A stretch of DNA of 64,000 nt. It comes from Smittia aterrima. Its lineage: Eukaryota; Arthropoda; Insecta; Diptera; Chironomidae. The stretch spans positions 18,228,854 through 18,292,853 of the forward strand of contig CP093830.1 of assembly GCA_033063855.1 (NCBI GenBank), in the 5' to 3' direction. Shown in pieces: positions 13,265 through 22,444 of this stretch (its first letter is position 1; each line of letters starts with the position of its first letter). The position numbers and the translations under genes are program-made. The notes under the pieces were generated by a model that ran no database searches, was not told the DNA's origin, and saw only the letters and a list, made by a program, of their open reading frames with translations.

Positions 13265-14512
13265 ATGGAACTTTTCATTTTGTTGATTTGGAAGCTGATT
13301 TTGGAAGCTTTAAATTTTACATCGAGTGATGTCGTGACTCCAACCAGCATCAGTTCCACTTCATCATCAGTTTGTCAAATCGATATCAACGCAAACTTGG
13401 GAAATCCACAACCGCTTTTCATCAGACCAGGAACATCTCAGTTTTTTCATCCAACCGATCAACGCGGAATCATAGAAATGTCAGCAAGTCAAGAGATGGA
13501 ACTTTTCTGCACGAACGGCTTTGCAACGCCGAAAAAAGCGATAACAAATCTGATCAAAGTTTCATGTTCAAGTGGCACGCGAGTCATTTTCAATGGGATT
13601 TCCTACAACTTCAATGAATTTACTTGCCGTAGTTGGCCGACATCTGTTGCCCAACGTCGAGTAACAACAGCAACCTGTTTCAATCAAAGTACAATCGTTG
13701 ATGTTGGCTTTCAAGTGGAGAATCGTTTTCTCAGAGTTTTCTCAACTTGTCACAACCCTAGAACCGAGCAAAACTATTATGCTGAATATCCATTAACACC
13801 AGCAAGTGATGGACAGGAGAGAAGTGTAACACGACCTGCTTGGCGTCAAGGAGATTTCTATCCTGGAAAAAACGTCGACGATCTTCACACTCGCGCTACG
13901 CAAAAAACGACTATCGGTGTAATCTTGAATTCAACCTCTCAGGCCGATATTTTCATAGAACCACCTAATAGTGACATTTACCTTGCACGGGGTCACATGG
14001 CTGCGATGACTGATTTCATTACTGCGAATGAACAACGTAGCACGTTCTTTTTTATCAATACCGGACCACAATGGCAAAGGTTTAACGCTTTAAATTGGTT
14101 GGAAGTTGAGACGAGTACGAGACAATTAGCATCGGATCGAAGCATTTTTTTGAATGTCGTCACTGGAACCACCGGAATAATGCTTCTACCTGATGTTGCT
14201 GGTAATCAACATGAAATTTTCCTCGATTTTCCAGCAAGAAAAGTTGTGGTTCCGAAGGTTTTTTACAAAATTATTGTGAACCCCGCAGATCAGTCAGGAG
14301 TCGTTTTCATTGGGGTCAACAACCCTCATTTGTCTCTCAATGATATTCTTCAAAATTATATTCTTTGCACTGACGTTTCTGAAAAAATCAACTATGTGAA
14401 CTGGCAGCGAACAGACATTCGAAGAGGTTATAGCTACGCATGCGATGTCAACGACTTCCTAGTAAGGGTTCCACACGTGACTGGAATTAATGTCACGAGT
14501 TTGCTTGTGTGA
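13265..14512 (+). CDS. Secreted DNA/RNA non-specific endonuclease-like protein (415 aa)
   Basis: Intronless gene. The first 16-20 residues (MELFILLIWKLILEA) form a hydrophobic signal peptide, so the product is probably secreted, as insect gut and salivary nucleases of this family are. The ARGHMAAMTDF stretch carries the RGH motif of the beta-beta-alpha-metal DNA/RNA non-specific endonuclease family, with predicted catalytic His244. The NTGPQWQRFNALNW segment matches the family's metal-binding Asn region followed by W..LE. Bacterial members have DRGH here; insect dsRNase-type members commonly lack that Asp, as in this protein. Its length is in the usual range for the insect family. AATAAA at 14518-14523 is 6 bases past the stop. 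Activity on dsRNA or DNA is not shown by sequence. Confidence 0.85.
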   Translation: MELFILLIWKLILEALNFTSSDVVTPTSISSTSSSVCQIDINANLGNPQPLFIRPGTSQFFHPTDQRGIIEMSASQEMELFCTNGFATPKKAITNLIKVSCSSGTRVIFNGISYNFNEFTCRSWPTSVAQRRVTTATCFNQSTIVDVGFQVENRFLRVFSTCHNPRTEQNYYAEYPLTPASDGQERSVTRPAWRQGDFYPGKNVDDLHTRATQKTTIGVILNSTSQADIFIEPPNSDIYLARGHMAAMTDFITANEQRSTFFFINTGPQWQRFNALNWLEVETSTRQLASDRSIFLNVVTGTTGIMLLPDVAGNQHEIFLDFPARKVVVPKVFYKIIVNPADQSGVVFIGVNNPHLSLNDILQNYILCTDVSEKINYVNWQRTDIRRGYSYACDVNDFLVRVPHVTGINVTSLLV

Positions 14513-14595
14513 GATGAAATAAAATGTAGAGACAAAGTTTCAACTATTCGAGTGTTACTGCATTAAATCCACTAAAGCTTTTTTCATTGAATTAT

Positions 14596-15180
14596 TGAAT
14601 TTTATGAGACTTTGATCAGATCGACTTTATCTATTTATTTTTTAAGAATATCGAGTGGAAATTTTCAACATGAAACGCAAAACCATCTGGGAATGTGCAC
14701 CTCTTACTTCAGTCAACTCAATTTGTTAAAAACATCTGCTTCTTTGTTAAAAATATATTTCAGTTGCTATCAATTGCAAATAATTTGCCAGTTGGAATAA
14801 TAATAAGAATTGGCTTGATCTGAAATTCTTTCCTTCTGTCTGTGGCGTGACGCTCGACTTCAGCGCAACTGGTGGCGAGAAAATGAACTGCCGGCGTTGT
14901 GCATGAACCCAAAACTTCGGGAAAATTTCGGAAAAGTCGGAAAAACTCGAGAAAATTTCGGAAAACTCAAGAAAAGTTCGGGAAAACTTTGGGAAAACTC
15001 GGGAAAAGTTTGGAAAACTTTGGGAGAACCCGGGAAAACTTCGGAAAAGTCGAAGAGATTCGTCTTGACAGGCGGCAACGCCGCCGGGGTAAACTTATAC
15101 TCAAATAAAAATGCTGGCAAAAGTTCTGTTCCTCACATTTAGTTAAAGTGATCAAGCCTTACGAAATCGAAGAAAAGAAA
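14596..15180 (+). repeat. Duplicated promoter/leader, copy 2, interrupted
   Basis: Diverged second copy of 12985-13239, now upstream of the small gene at 15181. Homology is broken between about 14800 and 15095 by an insertion. Where copy 1 reads AAGAAAAGAAAATTAAT, this copy reads AAGAAAAGAAAATGAAA, so the ATG of the small gene lies inside what is leader in copy 1. Confidence 0.65.
14800..15095. repeat. Insertion rich in GGAAAA repeats
   Basis: About 290 bp absent from the paralogous stretch near 13155. It holds a GC-richer head, a run of imperfect units around TCGGGAAAACTT at about 14918-15056, and the hairpin GGCGGC-AAC-GCCGCC at 15071-15085. The repeat makes spurious open frames on both strands. 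It looks like a short mobile or satellite-like insert; I found no clear target duplication and cannot assign a class. Confidence 0.5.
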
Positions 15181-15480
15181 ATGAAATATTTCGCTATCTC
15201 TGCTTTTGTGATAATTTCGATTTCACGTAAGTTTCAACAATTCAAGTGAAATCATTTTATTTTAAATTATTTATTTTTAGTTAAATTAGTTGAAGCTGGA
15301 TCTTCTCACGTTGCAAGTGAAGCAGAGAAGTCAAATCTATTTTCCAATGATGAACAAAATGTGACATTGAAAGTTCCGAATTATATTGAAAGATTCTTGA
15401 AAGCTTCAAATTTTTTTATTGTGTTAATCATAATCAATACCTATTTATTGTTCAAAATTTATGAGGAATATCGAATTTGA
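15181..15480 (+). CDS. Small secreted or membrane protein of unknown function (81 aa, two exons)
   Basis: Exons 15181-15226 and 15281-15480 join through a 54-bp intron (GTAAGT...TTTTAG) into 81 codons. The N-terminus, MKYFAISAFVIISISLKLVE, is a typical signal peptide and the intron lies inside it. A polar, Ser/Glu/Asn-rich middle follows. A second hydrophobic helix near the C-terminus (FFIVLIIINTYLLF) could anchor it in a membrane. A possible AATAAA lies at 15622-15627. I recognise no family. Support comes from the in-frame intron, the signal peptide and the duplicated promoter upstream. It could be an orphan gene or a decaying one. Confidence 0.55.
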
Positions 15481-16077
15481 ATATTAGGTTTCAAAGTAGA
15501 TAATCCAAAGAGTTTTTTTTGAGAACGTTATACGGACATACAAATAATTTTTTGACTAGAATTATTTAAAGAAGAAATTCTGCGATGACTTGTGATTTCA
15601 CTCAAAATGATTACCGGTGAAAATAAAATGAGAAACAAGTCTTTTTTGAACTTTTGCCATTGTGTTTATCGAAGTTTCCCATGCAATAGCGAGTTACAAT
15701 TAATATAAGCTATGAGACTTTTATTTGATCATATTTTCTTGTGTTTTTTCACTTAACTAACATTCACAAAGAAATATAAATTTTAAAGGACCTTCTGACC
15801 TAAATGTGGGTCTCTCAAGATCTTTTATCAATTTTAGTGTTTAACCGTCGCACTAAATAGTGCAACTTAGATAGCTTAAAAAAATTTAAGCTTTCGTAGA
15901 AATCAACTTTCTCTCAAATCAACTCTTCTCTAAAGCTTCCAATCGCTCTCTATCTCTTTGTCTTTCCCAAATTATTTCATTGTCGCGTGGAATTGTCTCA
16001 TTTAAGCTTCTTCAAAGCTGAATAATAAAATATCAAATACCTGAAAGTCTTTTTGTTATTTTTTAAATTTGTGCCAT
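15481..16077. other. Intergenic, no feature recognised
   Basis: AT-rich sequence between the small gene and the right tRNA arm. It holds the possible poly(A) signal of the small gene and nothing else I can support. Confidence 0.5.
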
Positions 16078-16296
16078 CGAAGCAAGTTTTAATTTCGAAG
16101 CTTAAGCAGGTTTGGCTCATTTTCTGCTTCAAACATCATGGATCGCGAATTGGTAAAAATCAAATCATGTGGCTCAATGGTCTAGGGGTATGATTCTCGC
16201 TTTGGGTGCGAGAGGTCCCGGGTTCAAATCCCGGTTGAGCCCAAAATTCTTTTTGGTTTCTCTTTTATCAATTTCAAGTTTTAAAGAAGAAGAAGC
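16078..16296. repeat. Right arm of inverted repeat carrying tRNA-Pro
   Basis: Inverted partner of 12473-12692. Similarity begins near GAAGCAAGTTTTAA, passes through the tRNA and ends near the GTTTTAAAGAAGA block. The two arms enclose the nuclease gene and the small gene. Confidence 0.85.
16171..16242 (+). tRNA. tRNA-Pro(UGG): tRNA-Pro (anticodon UGG)
   Basis: Same 72-nt sequence as the tRNA at 12529-12600, in the opposite orientation. The anticodon TGG is at 16203-16205 in the loop TTTGGGT. Acceptor, anticodon and T stems are fully paired. A short T run follows at about 16248. A 63-84-codon open frame crossing it is meaningless. Confidence 0.98.
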
Positions 16297-16299
16297 AAA

Positions 16300-16738
16300 A
16301 TTTAAATTCTTTTTCCGAATTCAAGCGATTTTTTGTCAAATAATCCTCAAGGTTCATTCTGTTTTCTGTAATAAGAACAGTTGCGGTACATCTTTGCGAA
16401 TATTTATATCCTCAAATACTTGATAACCTTCATAGTCAAATTAAGAAAGAAATTCATTTTTCAGACAATCTTATCACACTTGATGAACTGAACGTCAGTA
16501 AAAACATTTCCATGAAAAACTTTTCATGTATTCATGTCTTATCACTTATGCAGAACTTATGAGACTCTCGTAAACTTAATAACTTGAGAAGCTTTGTAAA
16601 AATAAAATATTCGTACTCAAAGCACAAAAACTTTATAATAACAAGCATAATCCAAGTTGGATTATCCAACATCGGATTAAAATCTTTGGATTAACGCCAA
16701 ATTGTATCCACACTATAATTGTAAACAACAATTTAGAT
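16300..16738. other. Flank of the LRR array, similar to 28500-29340
   Basis: No gene. Stretches such as ATATTTATATCCTCAAATAC and ATCGGATTAAAATC recur at 28530-28560 and near 29290, so this is array-type intergenic sequence that decayed and was later hit by the transposon at 16747. Confidence 0.6.
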
Positions 16739-16746
16739 AATAAATG

Positions 16747-17510
16747 CAGTGTGGAGGTACCTTTTGGGTATTTTTGCTGGTACTATAATACCTCGACAAT
16801 ACCTAAAAAGGTACTTATGCTGGTACTTGAGTACCTCGACAATACCCGAAAAGGTACTTTTGCTGGTACTTGGGTACCTCTAGAGTACCCGAAAAGGTAC
16901 TTTTGCTTTAAAAAAGTACCTTAAATTTTTGACGAATTTTTTTTTTGTTTTAAATAAATTCCCACATTTTGAGAACGAAAAGAGTTAGCGGTGTGAAGTC
17001 TTTTGCAAATAGTTTCAGAACAATGTGGACGATATTTCTGGATACCAGGATTGGGTTTATTTGATCTAAAAAAGAATGTCACGACGTTTAAATTTGATTT
17101 TTATGAATTTTGCTTCTGTAAATATTGTGCCCGTCATATCAGGATCCAATGGACCCGATCTTGGTACCCAGAAATATTGTCCCCATTGTTCTGAAACTAT
17201 TTGCAAAAGACTTCAAACCGCTAACTCGTTCCGTTCTCAAAATGTGGAAATTTAATTGAAACAGGATTTGAAAATTTGAGTGAAAAAGTATTTTACGAGG
17301 TATTCAAGTACCAGCCAAAATACTTTTTCGGGTATTCTTGAGGTATTCAAGTACCAGCATAAGTACCTTTTCGGGTACTCTTGAGGTATTATAGTACCAG
17401 CATAAGTACCTTTTTAGGTATTGTCAAGGTATTCAAGTACCAGGAAGAATACCTTTAAGGTATTGTCGAGGTATTATAGTACTAATACAATACCGAGTAC
17501 CTCCACACTG
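16747..17510. mobile_element. Foldback, non-autonomous hAT-like element (764 bp)
   Basis: The element begins CAGTGTGGAGGTAC and ends GTACCTCCACACTG, and it is flanked by a perfect 8-bp direct repeat AATAAATG (16739-16746 and 17511-17518). An 8-bp target duplication and CAGTG...CACTG ends are hallmarks of hAT elements. Each arm holds about four imperfect tandem units of roughly 43 bp around GGTACTTTTGCTGGTACTTG. The inner part is also palindromic (TTTTGCAAATAGTTTCAGAACAATG in one half and its complement in the other; quoted here by position 17003-17027 and 17187-17212). No transposase frame is present, so it depends on a related autonomous element. Confidence 0.85.
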
Positions 17511-17591
17511 AATAAATGTCTTCTATTTTTGAAAAGATTTTCTTTGAAATTTTCATTGCGAATATTTTATTGAAGCAAATTTATTTGTGTT

Positions 17592-18371
17592 TTATATGTA
17601 ACATGTACTGGCAAGTACTCTGATGGTGGTCTCAAGTTCTGCGATTCGTTTGTTTGCCTTTTCAATTTCGTTGTTGCGGAGGAGAAGTTGATCTCGGCAT
17701 TCATCAACTTCAATTGGTGGACAGAGAATCGGAAGTTTTTCGTTTAATTCTTTTACTTCTTCCAATGAATATGCATAAGTTTTAACACAAATGTTTTGTT
17801 GGAAAAAAGCTTGACTCAATTGGGTCGGTCCGCTCAATACATTGTGTCCGACGTGCTTGAGTTTGTTAAAGTTGAATTGAACCCTTCTAAGATTTAAGTT
17901 GTGTTGGAATAAGTTGCCAGGTAGAGAAACTAAATCTCCGGATTCTGCGCCAAACCATAAAAGCTGCGGGAATGGCTTTAAATCTTCGGAAGTAATCGTT
18001 GTTAAGTTTGTGTGGTCATAATAAATGCCTTTAAGGTTTTTAAAGAACTTCTCGATGTCTTTCGGAATGAAAGTTAAGTTTTGCTGGTAAATCGATAGAT
18101 ACTCGACATCAAGATTGCTCTTTCCTTCTGAATGATTTCCTCTCACGTTCTCAAGGATTTTCCCACTTTCTGAGACACGAACAGTAGGTCGGCAAGTGTA
18201 AACATTTCCTATTACTACTGCACTCACAAACTCAAATTCACAATCGAAAACAACCCCCTGCGATGTTTCAGTAGCAATGCTTAATATCAAAACGACAAAA
18301 GAGATTGATCGCCTGTTAAGGAAAAAAATAAAATGAATTTTTGCAGCGATTTCACTTTAATCGACTTACAT
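17592..18371 (-). CDS. LRR-coiled-coil secreted protein, array member A (240 aa)
   Basis: The start codon is split: AT at 18371-18370, intron 18369-18313 (57 bp, GTAAGT...CAG), then G at 18312. Exon 2 runs 18312-17592. The signal peptide (RSISFVVLILSIATETSQG) is followed by the family core: FDC, YTC, the VRGNH..GKSNLDVE block, about four 23-24-residue leucine-rich repeats, then LPILCPP and DEC. The heptad tail is short (about 30 residues) and ends LASTCYI. Family-specific IPKDIEKFF and LPGNLFQHNLNL are present. Function is unrecognised; layout resembles short LRR-coiled-coil immune proteins of mosquitoes (inference). Poly(A) signals lie at 17585-17580 and 17571-17566. The foldback element lies only about 80 bp downstream. 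Confidence 0.85.
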
Positions 18372-18392
18372 TTTGGCGGATGAATTGAAGTT

Positions 18393-18453
18393 AACTGAAT
18401 GATCTTGAAAAGAACATTTTATTTATATGAAATCTCATTTTAATATCTTATCT
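18393..18453 (-). promoter_or_regulatory. Core promoter of LRR gene A: AGATAA, TATA, initiator
   Basis: On the minus strand AGATAA (18453-18448) precedes TATAAATA (18427-18420). The initiator TCAGTT (18398-18393) has its A 31 bases after the first T of the TATA box. The leader would be only about 25 nt before the split start codon. The same three-part layout occurs upstream of gene B and in two decayed copies. Confidence 0.6.
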
Positions 18454-18883
18454 CCGTTGACATTTTAATAAAGTCGTTATCACAAATATTTTCTAGAAAA
18501 GCTTTTAAATCTTTTCACTTATATATATTTACAACTTACCTCAACGCGCGTTGTGCTGCAGATGATTCCACATTCTTCTATGGAACCTTCAACCTTAAAC
18601 GACCAAATTATTATTCGTTCCATAAAATAGACGCTCACCTCTAAGCTGAGATATTGAGCGAACCAAAATCAAATTCACATTTAATCTGCTCGCTGCTCTT
18701 GCTCCTTAAACCTGTCGATTCATAATTTTATCTACTTCCACTGCAAGATCTAATAAACAATTTAACAAAAACAATGAACACGTGCGTGCATGCAATTTTC
18801 TCATGAACATAATAACTTGAAAACGCTTTTTTGTATTTTTTTTGCTAAGGATTTATTGAAACATATTTATGATTGCTGACAAT
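18454..18883. other. Intergenic stretch inside the LRR array
   Basis: No gene. It contains array-type 5' flank sequence with a CTGCAGATGATT block that recurs near 30460 upstream of gene I, plus the 3' flank and AATAAA-type signals of gene B. Confidence 0.5.
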
Positions 18884-19855
18884 TTAGCATGTACTAGCAA
18901 GTACTTTGATTGTCGTCTCTAGTTCGGCGATTTTCTTATTTGCTTTTTTATTTGATTTCTGTAAGTTTTCAATTTCCAATTTTGCCTCATTTGCCTTTGC
19001 AATTTCCAGTAATAGATCAGAATTTTCTTTCTTGTAGACAAGAAGTTGATCGTTGTTTGCTCTGTTCTCTACTTCTAGCTCCTCGATTCGCTCATTTGAC
19101 TTTTCATTTGATTTTACTAAATTTTCATTTTCCAATAATAAATCAGAATTTTTGTTGCTGCAAAGGAGAAGTTGATCACTGCATTCATCAACTTCAATTG
19201 GTGGACAGAGAATGGGAAGTTGTTCGTTTAATAATCTGATATCTTCCAAAGAAGTTGCTATTTTGCTAACACAAACATTATCTGTAAAAAAGAAAACTTC
19301 CAGCTGGCTCAGTCCGCCCAGTAGATTGTGTCCGACATGCTCAATTTTGGTGTTGCAAATGGTAATCCATTCAAGATTTAAGTTGTGCTGGAATAAGTTA
19401 CCGGGCAGCGAAACTAAATTTCCTTTGTTAACGACAAACAATAAAAGATTCGGGAACGGCCTCAAATCTTCGGACGAAATCGAAGCTAAATTTGAATTTA
19501 AGTATCGAATGCCTTGAAGGTTTGGAAAGAACTTTTCGATTCCTTTCGGAATGTAAGTTAAGTCTTGATTTTCAATGTCCAATAACTGGACGAGGAGATT
19601 AGTCTTTCCTTCTAAATGATTTCCTCGAACATCCTTAAGAATTACGCCACTTTCTGATACATTGGGTGTGCATGTGTAATCCGCTGGTCCGACGATGGTT
19701 CCCACATTCATATACAGAAAGTTACAATCGAAAACAACTCCTTGCGAGAATTCAATCGCAACGCTGACTATCAAGACGAAAACAGAGATTGATCGCCTGT
19801 TAAGGAAAGAAATAAAATAATTTTTTGCCACGATTTCACTTTAATTATCTTACAT
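18884..19855 (-). CDS. LRR-coiled-coil secreted protein, array member B (304 aa)
   Basis: Start codon split as AT (19855-19854), 57-bp intron, G (19796); exon 2 runs 19796-18884. The signal peptide RSISVFVLIVSVAIEFSQG, the FDC and YTC cysteines, and about four LRRs with IPKGIEKFFPNL and LPGNLFQHNLNL follow the family plan. It has the longest tail of the array: about 100 residues of heptads in which blocks such as NSDLLLENENL and NSDLLLEIAKA recur, ending KVLASTC. The tail suggests a coiled coil with a terminal Cys that could form an intermolecular disulfide (inference). Reading through the intron gives a false longer N-terminus. Confidence 0.87.
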
Positions 19856-19876
19856 GTTGGCGGATAAACTGAAGCT

Positions 19877-19937
19877 AACTGACGGATCTTGAACAGAAAA
19901 TCTTATTTATATAAAGTCTCATTTTAATCTCTTATCT
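19877..19937 (-). promoter_or_regulatory. Core promoter of LRR gene B: AGATAA, TATA, initiator
   Basis: AGATAA (19937-19932), TATAAATA (19911-19904) and the initiator TCAGTT (19882-19877) sit at the same spacing as in gene A, with 31 bases from TATA start to the initiator A. AGATAA is a GATA-factor site; such factors drive midgut and fat-body genes in Diptera (known), but their role here is inferred. Confidence 0.6.
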
Positions 19938-20138
19938 CAGATTGTGGAGTAAGTTAAAAAAATTATAAATTTATAAAGATTTTAATAAAAACTTCGCCAC
20001 AAATATTTCCAAGAAGAGCTTTTTAATCTTATCACTTATATATTTAGAATTTATCTTAACGTCCCGTCATTGTTATCTGCAGCAGATAATTTCACATTTT
20101 TCTACGAAATTTTTGACTTCAGAAAATAAATTCAATAT

Positions 20139-20405
20139 TTGCAAGAAGTTGATCAATTCCAGGTAAAATGTCAGCACAAACGGAATGTTAAACAAACGAA
20201 ATTGTGGCTAAATTTGAAAGTATGTAAGTCAAGTTCGATAAACTACAAGAACTCGATTCGAAACTACATTCGAAAATCACTCCTTGCGAGATTTCAATCG
20301 CAATGCTCAAGATCGAAACGACGAAAGATATTGGAAGCCTGAGAGAAAAATAATTAAGATCTTCAGCAAATTTTACTTTCATAAACAAAAAGACTGAAGA
20401 AAACG
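20139..20405 (-). pseudogene. Decayed LRR array gene C
   Basis: Exon 2 still begins after an AG at 20340-20339 and encodes a signal peptide ending SQGVIFEC, but the sequence then jumps through deletions to short fragments (LTYILSNLATISF) and stops. Nearly all LRRs and the tail are missing. The exon-1 end that should read ACATGTAAG is lost, so there is no start codon. The same remnant, with other deletions, lies at 26097-26345. Confidence 0.8.
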
Positions 20406-20615
20406 GAATAAAAAGAAAATCTCATCAAATATTTATATCATGACAAGCTTCGTTATCAAAATGCTTCGTTATCTGACAAGTCGTCTTTGTTATTGCCAAT
20501 CCTGCAGACTTTTTCACATTTCTGCTTTCAGTGATTTTAACTGATAAAAAATTTATAAACTTTATTGCAAATTTTAATTGATCTCTAAAAATATTTCCTC
20601 AATATAATAAATGAT

Positions 20616-21368
20616 TCATTTAGAGCAAGTACTTGCAAGTACTCTAATCGTCATCTCAAGTTCTGCGATTCGTTTATTTGCCGTTTCAATTTCGTTTTTG
20701 CAGAGGAGAAGTTCATCAATTTTTGGCGGACAGAGAATTGGAAGTTGTTCGTTAAGTTGTTTGATCGCTTCCAATGATTTTGCTCTCGTGTCAACACAAC
20801 CATTATAAGGGAAGTGAGCTTCCTTCAACTGGCTAAGCCCACCCAATAAATTTGGTCCGACGTTCTCGAGAGTGTTCATGAAGAAGGTTACATATTGAAG
20901 GTTTAAGTTGTATTGGAACAGATTGCTGTCAACTGAAATTAATTTACTGCCGTAGACTCCAAACCAAATAAGCTTCGAAAATGGCTTCAAATCTTCTGAC
21001 GAAAGCGTGTCAATTTTTGAAACATCAATAGCTTTTAGGTTTGGAAAGAACTTTTCGATTCCTTTTGGAATATAATTTAAGTCTTGACTATCAATGTTGA
21101 TGGAGTCAATATCGAGATTGCTCTTTTTATCCAAATGATTTCCTAGCGTATTCTCAAGGGTTTTGATGGCTAATGATCCATGATTTTGGGCCACGCACAT
21201 GTAAACTTCTCCGATGGTTATTGTTGCAACAAGGAAATCACAATCAAAAGAAACTCCTTGAGAGTTTTGAATCGCAATGCTCAATATCAAGACGACGAAT
21301 GAGATTGACCACCTTTCACAAAAAAAAATGTTAAGATTTGCAATAACTTCACTTTGACCGACTTACAT
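20616..21368 (-). CDS. LRR-coiled-coil secreted protein, array member D (232 aa)
   Basis: Start codon split: AT (21368-21367), intron 21366-21313 (54 bp, GTAAGT...AAAG), G (21312). The signal peptide WSISFVVLILSIAIQNSQG is followed by FDC and YMC. LRRs carry IPKGIEKFFPNL; a variant core has VDSNLFQYNLNL in place of LPGNLFQHNLNL. After LPILCPP the DEC.. block is shortened to KIDELLLC, and the tail is only about 25 residues, ending VLASTCSK. It is almost identical to member G (four differences), which identifies the pair as products of the segmental duplication. Confidence 0.87.
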
Positions 21369-21393
21369 GTTTGCAGAAAGACTGAATGTAACG

Positions 21394-21429
21394 GAATGAA
21401 CTTGAAAAACGTTTTATCGAATATTTATA
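21394..21429 (-). promoter_or_regulatory. TATA box and initiator of LRR gene D
   Basis: TATAAATA (21429-21422) and the initiator TCATTC (21399-21394) have 32 bases between the first T and the initiator A. The predicted leader is 29 nt. Confidence 0.6.
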
Positions 21430-21701
21430 TCCTCAAATTCTTGATGAACTTCATTGTCAAATTATCACAGAAAGTAAATTAATTTCGTGAACAATTTGAT
21501 TTGTTAAAGACGACACCGACAATATTGCACTGTCGATGATTTCACACTTTAAACTTAACGACCAATTAAAGAGTAAATTCGCAATAAATCTACAACGACA
21601 ATCAAATAAACTTTAAATCTTCCAAATCTTTAAATGAAAATATTTATTGCGAAGGTTTTAATAAAGACTCAATAAATAAATTATACAAATTGATAAGAAA
21701 T

Positions 21702-22444
21702 TCATTCATAGCAAGTACTTGCAAGTACTTTGATCAACGTCTCAAGTTCTACGACTCGATCATTTGCCTTTTCGATTGATTTATTCAAATTTTGATTTTC
21801 CTTTAACAAATCAGAATTCTCATTTTTGCCCTGAAGAAGTTGATCGCTGCATTCATCAACTTCATTTGGCGGACAGAGAATTAAAAGTTGTTGGTTAAAA
21901 GCTTTGATCGATGCTAATGAATTTGCATCCTTGTTAACACAAACATTTTGTCTAAAGTAAGCATTTTGCAACTGGCTCAATCCGCCTAATAGATTGCGTC
22001 CAATGTGCTCGATTTTGTTGCAAAGAAAGTAACATATTGAAGATTCAAGTTATTCTGAAATAAGTTTCCGAGAAGAGAAACTAAATTCCCGCCTCACACT
22101 CCAAACACTGAAAGCTGCGGAAACGGCTTGAGATCTACTGCCGAGATCAAGGTTAATTTTGAATTTGAGTATCGAAAACCTTTGAGGTTTGGACAGAATT
22201 TTTCGATTCCTTTAGGAATGAAAGTTAAGTCTTGTTGGTCAAGCCACAAGTGTTCAACGTCTAGATTGCTCTTTCCTTCTAAATGATTTCCTTTCACATC
22301 CTCAAGCACTACGCCGTTTCCTGTGGATCGAACTGCGGCTTTACATGCGTAAACTCTTCCAATAATTATCAAATTAGTATCATAATTGAAGTTACAATCG
22401 AAAATCACTCCATGCGAGATTTTATTCGCAATGCTCAATATCAA
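21702..22444 (-). pseudogene. LRR array pseudogene E (decayed copy of H)
   Basis: Highly similar to intact gene H (27596-28420) but broken in at least three ways. A Trp codon after FGV is a TGA stop near 22095. The region around 21980-22094 has lost the reading frame. The 5' part is deleted: signal-peptide start, intron, exon 1 and promoter are missing, and the homology stops at about 22440 where the 3' end of gene F begins. The C-terminal half from SQLQNAYF to KVLASTCYE is still open. Not expected to make a protein. Confidence 0.9.

Larger units (their letters stand above)
19857..22444. repeat. Segmental duplication, copy 1
   Basis: About 2.6 kb that recurs in direct orientation at 25804-28339. 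Order in both copies: gene B-type promoter and exon-1 remnant, decayed LRR gene, intact LRR gene (D or G), LRR gene (E or H). The D and G proteins differ at only four positions, so the duplication is young. In this copy the last gene is dead and cut at its 5' end. Confidence 0.9.

Noticed and set aside
14860..15155. Several open frames of 62-86 codons on both strands with repeated FPK/GKV text
   Set aside because: Produced by the GGAAAA-type repeat; the same repeat is open in several frames.
16757..17500. Regularly spaced repeats resembling a CRISPR-like array
   Set aside because: Units are contiguous tandem repeats within the inverted arms of a transposon in an insect genome; there are no spacers.
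19800..19831. Longer N-terminus for LRR gene B starting MAKNYF
   Set aside because: This text is intron sequence; the conserved split start codon and acceptor give the same signal peptide as all paralogues.
18910..20808. Plus-strand open frames of 60-109 codons opposite LRR genes (18910-19239, 19212-19517, 20611-20808)
   Set aside because: They are antisense shadows of the LRR coding strand; the same type of frame recurs at 26505-26702 opposite the duplicate gene.
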